Part shown: in pieces, positions 9,045 through 17,252 of the stretch
Layout of the letters: each line of letters opens with the position of its first letter
Position numbering within the stretch: the stretch's first letter is position 1
NCBI GenBank assembly: GCA_963719485.1
Contig: OY970387.1
Span: 1,550,001-1,614,000 of the forward strand
Length of the DNA stretch: 64,000 bases
Reading direction: 5' to 3'
DNA from: Bog-473 sp963719485
GTDB taxonomy: Bacteria > Actinomycetota > Acidimicrobiia > Acidimicrobiales > RAAP-2
Notes under the pieces: model-generated
What the model was told of the DNA's origin: nothing
What the model saw: only the letters and a program-made list of their open reading frames with translations
The model's database searches: none
Program-made: the position numbers and the translations under genes

Positions 9045-10337
9045 GTGAGGGAACGGATGCCCCGGGTGCCGGCCCACCAGGTGACGACGCGGAACCTCGG
9101 CGCGGCGTACCCGTTCATCGCAGAGGCGGGTCTCGGGCAGCGCGGGGTGGTCATCGGTGACGACCTGCTCGGCGGCTCCTTCGTCTTCGACCCCTTCGAG
9201 CTCTATGCGGCCGGCGTGGTCTCCAACCCCAACATGGTCGTGTTCGGCCAGATCGGCCGGGGCAAGAGCGCGTTCGTCAAAACGTTCCTGTGGCGCCAGG
9301 CGGTGTTCGGTCGCCGGGCCTGGGTGGTCGATCCCAAGGGTGAGTACGGCGACCTGGCGGATGCCTGGGGGGTGCGCCCGGTGGCGCTGCGGCCGGGGGG
9401 CTCCGTCCGGCTGAACCCGCTCGACCCGGGACCCGATGCGAACGTTGACGCCGAGGCCGGACCCGACGCCACCGGACGCCGGCGGATGGAATTGCTGTCC
9501 TCCCTGGGCAGTGCCTGTCTCGGTCGGGGACTGACCCCGCGCGAGCGAGCGGCGCTGGGCGCCGCGCTGGCCGAGGCCACGCGCACCACCGCCGTTCCCA
9601 CCGTGCCGACGGTGGTCGAGGCCCTCCTGGCGCCGACCACCGACGCGGCCCGCTCGCTGCGGACCGAGCAGCGTGATCTCCTCGAAGATGGGCGCGACGT
9701 CGCGCTGGAGTTGCGCCGGCTCGTGCACGGTGACCTCTGCGGCATGTTCGACGGCCCGACGACGCCCGGACTCGACCTCTCGGCGCCGCTCGTGGTGCTC
9801 GACCTCTCGGCGCTCTACTCGTCCGCCGCCCTGGGCGTCCTGATGGCCTGCGCCACCGCCTGGTTGCAGGCCGCGCTCGCCCGGGCGGCGGCCGGTGGCG
9901 GCGTCACCCCGTCGGGACGAGGTCGCTTCTTCCTCGTCGTGGACGAGGCATGGGCGATCCTCTCGAACCTCGGGGTGGCGCGCTGGCTGCAGTCGTCGTG
10001 GAAGCTCTCCCGGGCCTTCGGCGTGTCGAACGTGGCGGTGTTGCACCGGGTGTCGGACCTGCGCTCCGTCGGCGCGTCGGACTCCGAGCAGGTGGCGCTG
10101 GCGCAGGGCCTCTTGTCGGATTCCGAGACGCGGGTGGTGTACGCACAGTCGCCCGGCGAGCTGGAGGCGGCGGCCGAGCTGCTCTCCTTGTCGGCGACCG
10201 AGACGGACCTGCTGCCACAGCTCCGACGGGGCATCGCCTTGTGGAAGGTGGGCCAACGATCCTTCCTGGTGCAGCACCGGCTCGGCGCGACGGAGCGGTC
10301 CATCGTCGACACCGATGCGGCCATGACGGCGGGGTGA
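9045..10337 (+). CDS. VirB4-like conjugation ATPase (short form)
   Basis: Protein of 430 residues. Walker A is GQIGRGKS at 68-75, followed by VVDPKGEYGDL (94-104), the segment typical of VirB4/TraC ATPases. Walker B is FFLVVDEAW at 295-303. A C-terminal region about reading ATP-state and secretion (LSATETDLLPQLRRG) completes the core. It is about half the length of classical VirB4 because it lacks the N-terminal domain, which may be supplied by the SCO6880-like protein. Start is GTG 9045; ATG 9057 is an alternative. The VirD4-like gene follows after 3 bases. It would power pilus or channel assembly at the inner membrane. Confidence 0.8.
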   Translation: MRERMPRVPAHQVTTRNLGAAYPFIAEAGLGQRGVVIGDDLLGGSFVFDPFELYAAGVVSNPNMVVFGQIGRGKSAFVKTFLWRQAVFGRRAWVVDPKGEYGDLADAWGVRPVALRPGGSVRLNPLDPGPDANVDAEAGPDATGRRRMELLSSLGSACLGRGLTPRERAALGAALAEATRTTAVPTVPTVVEALLAPTTDAARSLRTEQRDLLEDGRDVALELRRLVHGDLCGMFDGPTTPGLDLSAPLVVLDLSALYSSAALGVLMACATAWLQAALARAAAGGGVTPSGRGRFFLVVDEAWAILSNLGVARWLQSSWKLSRAFGVSNVAVLHRVSDLRSVGASDSEQVALAQGLLSDSETRVVYAQSPGELEAAAELLSLSATETDLLPQLRRGIALWKVGQRSFLVQHRLGATERSIVDTDAAMTAG

Positions 10338-10340
10338 GGG

Positions 10341-11789
10341 GTGACGGGTCTCACGTCGGTCGTGGTGCCCGTCGCGCTCGGCGGCGTCCTGCTCGCCGGG
10401 ATCTCGCAGGGAGGTGGGGCATGGACGGAGCGGCGTCGGAGTGGCACGCGACGGGGTGTTCGCTGGGCCAGGCGACGTGACCTGCGCCCGTTGCTGGTTT
10501 CGGCCGACGCGGCTCCGCGCGGCCGTCTCCTTCTCGGCGTCCTGCCCGGAGTGGCGCGGCGCTCGGGGCTCGCCGCCGAGACGGCGCAGTCCCTGGTCGT
10601 GGTGGGCCCGACGCAGAGCGGGAAGACCACCAGCCTCGCGGTCCCGGCGATTTTGGGCTGGCGGGGTCCCGTGCTGGCCGCCAGCGTCAAGAGCGATCTC
10701 CTCCGTCACACCCTGGGGACGCGGGGGCGCCAAGGTCAGGTGTGGTGCGTCGACCCGACCGGCTGCACGGGCGTGCGGGCCAGTACCTGGTCCCCGCTCA
10801 CAATGTGCGGACAATGGCGTGACGCGTGTCGGGTCGCCGCTGCGTTGTGTGACGCGGCGAAGGGCGACGGCACGACAGGGGACGGTGAGTTCTGGTATGC
10901 CACCGCCGCCAAGCTCCTCGCCCCCCTCTTCGTCGCCGCGGCGGTCGACGGGCGCACCATGGCCGACGTCGTGCGCTGGGTCGACACCCAGGAGGTCGGG
11001 GAGGTGGCGGCCATCCTCGAGCGCGCCGCACCGCCCGAGGTGCTCCATGCGGCGGAGGCGACCTGGTCCCGTGACGACCGGACACGGAGCTCCATCTACA
11101 CGACGGCCGAGACCGTGCTCGCCCCCTTCGCTCATCCGCCGCCCGGACCGTCAGCGGATCGCTCGTTCGAACCGGGCCATCTGCTCGGTGGTGCGCACAC
11201 GCTGTACCTCTGCGCGCCCGCCCACGACCAGCGCTGGTTGCGCGGGTACTTCACCGCGCTGACCCAGGCGGTGCTGGCGCATGCGTTCGCCAGTGCGACG
11301 AAGTCCGGGCGCCCCCTCGACCCGCCACTCCTGGTCGTGCTCGACGAGGCGGCGCACATCGCTCCGTTGGCCGAGCTCGACGGGCTGGCGGCGACCTGCG
11401 CGTCACACGGGATCCAGATCGTGACGATCTGGCAGGACCTGGCGCAGGTGCGGGGCCGCTACGGCGCCCGGGCGCCCACGGTGTTGAACAACCACCGGGC
11501 CAAGTTGTTCCTGCCCGGCATCGCCGATCCCGACACGCTCGAGTACGCCAGCCGGCTCATCGGGGACGAGGAGGCGACGCATCCCTCGGTCACCCGTGAT
11601 CCGACCGGCCGCCGGTCGACGACGTCGACGACGGGACCGCGACGGCTGTTGCCACCCGAGGAGCTCCGTTGCCTGCAACGCGGACGCGCCGTCCTCGTCT
11701 ACGGGACGCTCCCGCCAGCGCGTCTGCAGCTCCGGCCGTGGTGGGCCGGGCGAGCCCGCTGGGGACTCAGGCGGAGCCGGGCGTCGTGA
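10341..11789 (+). CDS. VirD4/TraG-like coupling ATPase
   Basis: Protein of 482 residues. One N-terminal hydrophobic helix (about 5-20) is followed by Walker A GPTQSGKTT (89-97), the block GPVLAASVKSDLL (109-121) typical of TraG/TraM/VirD4 coupling proteins, and Walker B LLVVLDEAAHI (330-340). IQIVTIWQDLAQVRGRYG after Walker B also fits the family. Such hexameric ATPases feed a DNA or protein substrate into the type IV channel. It directly follows the VirB4-like gene. Its 3' end overlaps the convergent sigma-factor gene by 23 bases. No relaxase gene is nearby. Confidence 0.85.
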   Translation: MTGLTSVVVPVALGGVLLAGISQGGGAWTERRRSGTRRGVRWARRRDLRPLLVSADAAPRGRLLLGVLPGVARRSGLAAETAQSLVVVGPTQSGKTTSLAVPAILGWRGPVLAASVKSDLLRHTLGTRGRQGQVWCVDPTGCTGVRASTWSPLTMCGQWRDACRVAAALCDAAKGDGTTGDGEFWYATAAKLLAPLFVAAAVDGRTMADVVRWVDTQEVGEVAAILERAAPPEVLHAAEATWSRDDRTRSSIYTTAETVLAPFAHPPPGPSADRSFEPGHLLGGAHTLYLCAPAHDQRWLRGYFTALTQAVLAHAFASATKSGRPLDPPLLVVLDEAAHIAPLAELDGLAATCASHGIQIVTIWQDLAQVRGRYGARAPTVLNNHRAKLFLPGIADPDTLEYASRLIGDEEATHPSVTRDPTGRRSTTSTTGPRRLLPPEELRCLQRGRAVLVYGTLPPARLQLRPWWAGRARWGLRRSRAS

Positions 11790-13089
11790 CGGGCGAGGCC
11801 CCGCCGGCCGCGGCGGTCCGGGCCCGACAGGTACGTGCCCGTCCCTCCGAGAGGCTCCGTTCCTGCGCGTTGGAGGCCAACGCCGCGGCGCGGTCGAACT
11901 CCGACGCGGCTTCGACATCGCGTCCCAACCGGTCGAGCAGATCTCCGCGCACGCTGTAGAGCAGGTGGTAGCGCTCGAGGGTCCCCGTTTCGCGCAGCTG
12001 ATCGACCAGGGTGAGGGCCGCACCGGGTCCCGAGGCCATGGAGACGGCGACGGCCCGGTTGAGCTCGACGATGGGCGACGGGGCCGTGCGGGCCAGTTCG
12101 CCGTACAGCGTCACGAGACGGCCCCAGTCGGTGTCCTCGGCGCGGAAGGAGCGGGCGTGGCAGGCGGCGATGGCTGCCTGCAAGGTGTAGGGGCCGCGGG
12201 CCCCGGCGAGCCGTTCGGCCCGGGCCAGGGCCGCCTCGCCCCGGTTGATGTGGAGGCGGTCCCAGGTGCGACGATCCTGATGGAGCAGCAGGACCGGGGC
12301 GCCGGAGGGGCCCGAGCGGGCGCGCAGGCGGGACGACTGGAACTCCATCAGCGCCACCAGCCCGTGGACCTCGGCCTCCTCCGGCGCCAGCGCGGCCAGG
12401 ACGCGGCCGAGACGGAGGGCTTCGGCGCAGAGCTCGGGCCGGAGCCAGTCGTCGCCCGAGGTGGCCGAGTACCCCTCGTTGTAGATGAGGTAGATCACCT
12501 CGAGCACCGAGCCGAGCCGCGCCGTCCGGTCCGCTCCCGTCGGCACCGCGAAGGGGACGGCCTCCCTGGCGATCGTCTTCTTGGCGCGGACGATGCGTTG
12601 GGCGATGGTCGACTCGGGGACCAGATAGGCGCGGGCGATCTCGCGCACCGTGAGACCACCCACAAGTCGCAGGGTCAGCGCCGTCCGTGCGGTGAGCGAC
12701 AACACCGGATGGCAGGCGACGAAGATCAGCCGCAGGCGATCGTCGGCGATGTTCTCCGAGGAGGGTGCGTGTGTGGCGGCGACGACGTCACCGTGGTCGG
12801 GCAGCGCCGATTGCAACTCCCGGCTCAGCTGGGTGTACTTGGCCTCGAGCGTGCGATTGCGGCGAAACAGGTCGACGGCCTTGCGCTTGGCCACCGTGGT
12901 GAGCCATGCGCCGGGATGCCGCGGGGTGCCCTCGCGGGGCCACTGGCGCAGCGCGTCGACGAGCGCGTCCTGGGCCAGGTCCTCGGCGAGACCGATGTCG
13001 CCGACGAAGGCCGCCAGGGTCGCGACGACCCGGGGGAACTCCATCCGGTAGACCGTCTCGATCGCGGTGGTCGAATCGGGGGCCGACAC
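11767..13089 (-). CDS. ECF42-type RNA polymerase sigma factor
   Basis: Protein of 440 residues. Sigma region 2 lies near the N-terminus (LAEDLAQDALVDALRQWP...AWLTTVAKRKAVDLFRR), and region 4 is at about 130-185 (LTARTALTLRLVGGLTVREIARAYLVPESTIAQRIVRAKK). A long TPR-like C-terminal extension includes IYLIYNEGYSA and ELNRAVAVSMASGP. That extension, and the DGPF/YCII gene just upstream, define the ECF42 group, which has no classical anti-sigma factor. The start is taken as the first codon of the long frame. The stress or signal it answers is unknown. Confidence 0.88.
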   Translation of the reverse strand: MSAPDSTTAIETVYRMEFPRVVATLAAFVGDIGLAEDLAQDALVDALRQWPREGTPRHPGAWLTTVAKRKAVDLFRRNRTLEAKYTQLSRELQSALPDHGDVVAATHAPSSENIADDRLRLIFVACHPVLSLTARTALTLRLVGGLTVREIARAYLVPESTIAQRIVRAKKTIAREAVPFAVPTGADRTARLGSVLEVIYLIYNEGYSATSGDDWLRPELCAEALRLGRVLAALAPEEAEVHGLVALMEFQSSRLRARSGPSGAPVLLLHQDRRTWDRLHINRGEAALARAERLAGARGPYTLQAAIAACHARSFRAEDTDWGRLVTLYGELARTAPSPIVELNRAVAVSMASGPGAALTLVDQLRETGTLERYHLLYSVRGDLLDRLGRDVEAASEFDRAAALASNAQERSLSEGRARTCRARTAAAGGASPVTTPGSA

Positions 13090-13136
13090 GCCACCGATTC
13101 AACCACCACCCCTGAGCTCCGACAGCCCCGCCCTGC

Positions 13137-13475
13137 TCACAGGACGGGGCGGATGCGGACCTCGCCCTCCCCCAGGACGGCGACGAAGCGCTTGGACCAC
13201 TCGATGGCCTCGTCCCGGTCGCGGCACTCCATCAGCGCCCAGCCGCCCACCAGCTCCTTCGCCTCGGCAAAGGGGCCGTCGACGATGGTGAACTCGCCGT
13301 CCTTCAGGGTGATCATGGCGCCCTCCGCCGTGGGCGCGATGCCGCCCGTGGCGACGATGACGCCGGCGTTGACCGCTTCCTCCACGAACTTGCCCATCTC
13401 CTCGTAGAGCTCGGGTCGGGGCGGCTCGGTCGGCGTCTCCGCCTCGTTGGCGAGGGTGTATCCGAAGAATCGCAT
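13137..13475 (-). CDS. YCII-related DGPF-domain protein
   Basis: Protein of 112 residues matching the YCII/DGPF family. The DGPF motif is at 66-69 in FTIVDGPFAEAKE, followed by GGWALMECRDRDEAIEW. Genes of this family sit beside ECF42 sigma factors and are usually part of their regulon. Here the gap to the sigma gene is 47 bases on the same strand, so an operon is likely. The biochemical role is unproven; YCII relatives resemble muconolactone isomerase-like folds. Confidence 0.88.
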   Translation of the reverse strand: MRFFGYTLANEAETPTEPPRPELYEEMGKFVEEAVNAGVIVATGGIAPTAEGAMITLKDGEFTIVDGPFAEAKELVGGWALMECRDRDEAIEWSKRFVAVLGEGEVRIRPVL

Positions 13476-13723
13476 CTGGTGCTCCTTTGTGCTCTCCGTG
13501 AGGCGTCTCTCGCCTCACTCTGGCAGAGCGTCGAACGGGATTCCGCAGAATCGACACACCGGAGGGATTTCTCGCCGGAGTGGTCGACCGGCCGGACCGG
13601 CCTTCTCGACCGGCTCGACCGGCTCCGCGGACCACCGGAGCCCGGCCGGGGCAGCTCGCCGCCTTGACCGGTTGAGCCGGGCATTCGTAGTGTCGCCGTC
13701 GGGTCCAGAGGAAGGGGCGCACC
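13476..13723. other. Intergenic region with GC-rich hairpin and GACCGGC repeats
   Basis: Divergent spacer of 248 bases between the DGPF gene and an aldehyde dehydrogenase. It contains a perfect hairpin GGCCGG-A-CCGGCC (13590-13602) followed by three copies of tcgaccggc-like units up to about 13630. GAGGAAGGGG before 13724 is the ribosome site of the dehydrogenase. Promoters for both sides must lie here, but no strong -10 is obvious. Confidence 0.45.
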
Positions 13724-15202
13724 ATGACTGACCAAGGCAGTGCCGGCGAGGTACGCATGCTCATCGGAGGCGAGCTCGTCGAGGCCGCTTCAGGGAAGCG
13801 CTTCGAGAACATCAATCCCGCCACCGAAGAGGTGTTGGGCGAGGTGGCCGACGCCTCCGCCGCAGACATGCAGCGCGCCATCGCCTCGGCGCGGGAGGCC
13901 TTCGACGAGTCCGACTGGTCGACCAATCGCGCGCTGCGCAAGCGCTCCCTCGAGCAGCTGCAGGAGGCGCTCGAGTCCGAGCGGGAGGCGTACCGCGAGG
14001 AGCTAATTGCAGAGGTCGGTACGCCGCGCATGATGACCTACGCCGCGCAGTTGGACTGGCCGCTCGAGGAAGCGCTTCGGTGGCCGGCCAAGATGATCGA
14101 CGAGTTCTCCTGGGACCGCGGGCTGCCGGACGGGAACATGATGGGCATCCAGAGCCGCCGTGCCGTCTGGAAAGAGCCCATCGGCGTCATCGGTGCCATC
14201 GTTCCGTGGAACTACCCGCTCGAGGTCACGCTGAACAAGCTGGGGCCGATCCTCGCCACTGGCAACACCGTGATCATCAAGCCGGCACCCGACACCCCCT
14301 GGAATGCCACGCGGCTGGGCCGCCTGATCGCCGAGAAGACCGACATCCCACCCGGGGTGGTCAACGTGGTGACCTCCGCCGACCATCTGGTCGGGGAGGA
14401 GCTCACGGTCTCACCGCTGGTGGACATGATCTCGTTCACCGGGTCCACCATGACCGGCAGCCGGATCATGGAGAAGGGCGCTCCCACCCTCAAGAAGACC
14501 TTCCTCGAGTTGGGGGGCAAGTCGGCCATGATCGTGCTCGACGACGCCGACTTCGCCACTTCGGTCCCCGGCGCGTCGATGGTCTGCGTCCACGGTGGCC
14601 AGGGCTGCGCGATGCAGACGCGCATGCTCCTACCCCGTTCCCGTTACGACGAGGGCGTCGAGTTGATCAGCGCCGCCATGGCCGTAGTGCCCTACGGCGA
14701 TCCGAGCAGCGACGCGGTCGTCATGGGTCCCCTCGTCAGCGCCCGCCAGCGTGACCGCGTGCTCGGCTACATCGAGCGCGGCCAGGAGGAGGGAGCGAAG
14801 CTCGTGGTCGGGGGCGGCCGCCCCTCGCACCTGCCCAAGGGCTGGTACGTCGAGCCCACGCTCTTCGTCGACGTGGACAACTCCATGACGATCGCGCAGG
14901 AGGAGATCTTCGGCCCGGTGCTGGCTGTCATCCCCTACGAGGACGACGACGACGCAGTGCGGATCGCCAACGAGAGCAGCTACGGACTGTCGGGCGGCAT
15001 CGTCTCCGCCTCCGAGGAGCGCGCCACCGCGCTGGCGCGACGGGTGCGGACCGGGTCCATGAGCGTCAACGGCGGCATGTGGTACGGCGCCGACTCTCCC
15101 TACGGCGGCTACAAGGCCAGTGGTGTCGGGCGTCAGTGCGGGATCGAGGGGCTCGAGCAGTATCTCGAGACCAAGGCCATCGCCTGGCCGCAGTCAAGCT
15201 GA
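13724..15202 (+). CDS. Aldehyde dehydrogenase (NAD-dependent family)
   Basis: Protein of 492 residues, full length for the aldehyde dehydrogenase superfamily. Visible landmarks are PWNYP with N163, cofactor-binding IIKP with K186, FTGST (238-242), general base E262 in LELGGKS and nucleophile C295 in GGQGCAMQTR. The C-terminal EEIFGPV motif is present. It should oxidise an aldehyde to the acid; the substrate is unknown, though the neighbours suggest a hydrophobic metabolite. GAGGAAGGGG precedes the ATG. Its 3' end overlaps the convergent hydrolase-like gene by 9 bases. Confidence 0.9.
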   Translation: MTDQGSAGEVRMLIGGELVEAASGKRFENINPATEEVLGEVADASAADMQRAIASAREAFDESDWSTNRALRKRSLEQLQEALESEREAYREELIAEVGTPRMMTYAAQLDWPLEEALRWPAKMIDEFSWDRGLPDGNMMGIQSRRAVWKEPIGVIGAIVPWNYPLEVTLNKLGPILATGNTVIIKPAPDTPWNATRLGRLIAEKTDIPPGVVNVVTSADHLVGEELTVSPLVDMISFTGSTMTGSRIMEKGAPTLKKTFLELGGKSAMIVLDDADFATSVPGASMVCVHGGQGCAMQTRMLLPRSRYDEGVELISAAMAVVPYGDPSSDAVVMGPLVSARQRDRVLGYIERGQEEGAKLVVGGGRPSHLPKGWYVEPTLFVDVDNSMTIAQEEIFGPVLAVIPYEDDDDAVRIANESSYGLSGGIVSASEERATALARRVRTGSMSVNGGMWYGADSPYGGYKASGVGRQCGIEGLEQYLETKAIAWPQSS

Positions 15203-15787
15203 CCACTCGGCGATGAGCTCGTCCGCCGTGGCCAGGCGGGCGACGAACGCCAGGCTGTGCCGGAGCATGGACGCATGGTGCTCGGGCGGCGTGCCGATGC
15301 AGGCGTCCGTGGCAACGGTGACGGCGAAGTCCTCGTCGGCCGCCCCGACCGCGACGGCCGGGATCGCCAGGTTGGTCGAGACGCCGGCCACGACGATCTC
15401 TGTCACGCCCAGGTTGCGCAGGATTGCCAGCACATCGGTGCGGTGCACCGGTGAGATGCCCTGGTGCCGCGGCAGCACGAGGTCCCCGGGTCCCACGCCG
15501 ATCTCGGTGACGACCTCGAGGGCCGGGTCCCCGTCGACCCACGACGCGGTCGCCGCGGTCGCTCGCATGAGCGGGGAGCGCCGGCTGGCCGATCGGCCGC
15601 CGGCGAGGGGGAGGTAGGTCAGGTGGACGACCTGGACCCCTGCCTCCCGGGCTGCGGCCGCCAGCCGACCCATGACGGCCAGGTTCGGGCGGGCCGCCTC
15701 GGCGAGTGCGGGCAGGACGGACAGGTCGCCCACGACGCCGCGCTGACACTCGACGAAGAGCAACGCAGTGGCGCGGGGCTCGCTCAC
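15194..15787 (-). CDS. Isochorismatase-fold protein lacking the usual catalytic residues
   Basis: Protein of 197 residues with the fold pattern of cysteine hydrolases: ALLFVECQRG near the start, then EIVVAGVSTNLAIPAVAV and VTVATDACIG. The usual triad is changed. Where the family has Asp in a D-x-Q motif there is Glu (E-C-Q). Where it has Lys there is Arg (LPRHQGISP). The nucleophilic Cys position in GVSTNLAI is Ala. A subgroup with similar changes is found near actinobacterial catabolic genes. It may be non-hydrolytic or use other chemistry. GTG 15787 was chosen as the start because the domain begins there. A CoA-transferase gene lies upstream on the same strand. Confidence 0.7.
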   Translation of the reverse strand: MSEPRATALLFVECQRGVVGDLSVLPALAEAARPNLAVMGRLAAAAREAGVQVVHLTYLPLAGGRSASRRSPLMRATAATASWVDGDPALEVVTEIGVGPGDLVLPRHQGISPVHRTDVLAILRNLGVTEIVVAGVSTNLAIPAVAVGAADEDFAVTVATDACIGTPPEHHASMLRHSLAFVARLATADELIAEWSA

Positions 15788-15812
15788 CGTCAGCCTCGGC
15801 CCGTTCCCACTG

Positions 15813-17039
15813 CTACGCCACGACCCCGGCCAGCTTGAGCTCCAGCATCTCGTCGGCGCCGCAGTGGATGTCGGCGAGGATCTCTTCGCAGTGCTCGTTG
15901 AACTCGGGCGCCCGCTTGGGCGGCGACGGCTCGCCGGCGAACTGCACGGGTGTCGTGACCAGGGTGAACGGCACCCCGTCCGCCGTGGCCGTCTGCCCGA
16001 GGTGGCCGTTCGCCTCGACCTGGACGTCCTTCGTGAGCTCCAGGCTGTCCTGCGCGACGGCCCACTGGCCCTCGAAGTCGGCGAGGCGGACCCGCCATTC
16101 ACTCAGCGGCGCCGACTCGAAGGTCTCCTTGAGAATGGCGCGGGCAGCACCGGCATTGGCCGCCAGCTGCTCGTGGGAGGAGAACCGCTCGTCGGTGATC
16201 AGCTCCTCACGCCCGATGACCCGGCAGGCGCTGGGCCAGTAGCGGAAGCCCTGGAGGCACGAGAAGGCCAGGAACCGGCCGTCCTGGGTGACATAGGTGC
16301 CGACGAGCGGGTTGGGGATCCCCGGGCCGCCCCCGCGACTGGGACCGGGACGCCAGGGCATGTCGAGCTGGAGCGACAGGGCGATCGCCGGACTCATGGA
16401 CCACATGCCGACACCGAGCAACGAGACGTCGAGCGGCACTGCCTCACCCGTCCGCTCCCGGTGGAACAGCGCGCCCATGATCCCTCCCGCGATGGTCATC
16501 CCCCCGATGGAGTCCCCGTAGCCGGGTCCGGGTTGCCCGGCGAGGTAGTCGACATCGGTGGGGGTCGTCCCCATGGCGCTGCCGGCCCGGCACCAGTAGC
16601 TCAAGAAGTCGTAGCCGCCGCGGTCGGCTTCCGGCCCGCGTTCGCCTCCGCCGGTCCCGGCCACGTAGATGATGTTCGGGTTGTGGGCCCGGATATCCTC
16701 GAGCTCGATGTGCAGCTTCTTGCGGACGGCGGGCACCTTGTTCGTCAGGAAGACGTCGCACGTCGCCGCGAGCCGGTAGATCAGATCGAGACCCTTCTCC
16801 GTGCTGACGTCGATGCCGATGCTCTTCTTGCCGCGGTTCGAGTGCTCCAGCAACACGTGCACGGCACCCATCGACGGCATGACACCGCTGGAGGCGAGCC
16901 CTCTCATGGCGTCGCCCCGCTCCGGGTGCTCGATCTTGATCACCTCGGCGCCCCAGTCGGCCAGGATGGCCGACGCGGCCGGCACGAAGGTGTGCTCGGC
17001 CACTTCGAGGATGCGAACGCCTTCCATGATGTCTGCCAA
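15813..17039 (-). CDS. Family III CoA-transferase (CaiB/BaiF)
   Basis: Protein of about 408 residues. The N-terminal MEGVRILEVAEHTFVPAAS and GAEVIKIEHP blocks define the family. The catalytic Asp expected for formyl-CoA transferase relatives is visible in PGYGDSIGG. It should move CoA between carboxylic acids, activating a substrate without ATP. The start is set at TTG 17039 because GGGGAGGA lies 7 bases before it; ATG 17027 is the alternative but has poor spacing. It is divergent from a P450 gene and close in sequence type to the CoA-transferase at 22016. Confidence 0.88.
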   Translation of the reverse strand: MADIMEGVRILEVAEHTFVPAASAILADWGAEVIKIEHPERGDAMRGLASSGVMPSMGAVHVLLEHSNRGKKSIGIDVSTEKGLDLIYRLAATCDVFLTNKVPAVRKKLHIELEDIRAHNPNIIYVAGTGGGERGPEADRGGYDFLSYWCRAGSAMGTTPTDVDYLAGQPGPGYGDSIGGMTIAGGIMGALFHRERTGEAVPLDVSLLGVGMWSMSPAIALSLQLDMPWRPGPSRGGGPGIPNPLVGTYVTQDGRFLAFSCLQGFRYWPSACRVIGREELITDERFSSHEQLAANAGAARAILKETFESAPLSEWRVRLADFEGQWAVAQDSLELTKDVQVEANGHLGQTATADGVPFTLVTTPVQFAGEPSPPKRAPEFNEHCEEILADIHCGADEMLELKLAGVVA

Positions 17040-17222
17040 CGTGAATTCCTCCCCTACGTGCCTGCCCAGAGGCCGCGATGTGATGTGACGCAGCTTCGCT
17101 GACGCAGTCCCAGGACGCCAACCAGAGTGTCGGCCCGCCCGGCCGGCTTCACTTCTCCCGTCGCAGCGGGCCGCCGACCGCGGCACGCTTGGACGTGGGG
17201 TCGGACAGGGTCAATACTACGT

Positions 17223-17240
17223 AACAGAGTGTACTGATTT
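17223..17240 (+). promoter_or_regulatory. Regulon operator, copy 1 (AACAGAGTG/TACTGATTT)
   Basis: An 18-bp imperfect inverted repeat matching the consensus AATAGAGTR-YACTCTATT at 8 of 9 left and 6 of 9 right positions. It lies 13 bases before the ATG of the P450 at 17253 and downstream of the divergent CoA-transferase start. It covers a plausible -10 on either strand. Six further copies occur in the window. Confidence 0.6.
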
Positions 17241-17252
17241 GGGAGGGCAGCG

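Noticed and set aside
9036..11135. 699-codon minus-strand frame across the VirB4/VirD4 genes
   Set aside because: Arg/Pro/Gly/His-rich with no motif; both Walker-motif ATPases are on the other strand.
2888..13475. An integrative conjugative element with ends
   Set aside because: No integrase, relaxase, tRNA-site direct repeats or excision genes are visible, so boundaries cannot be claimed.
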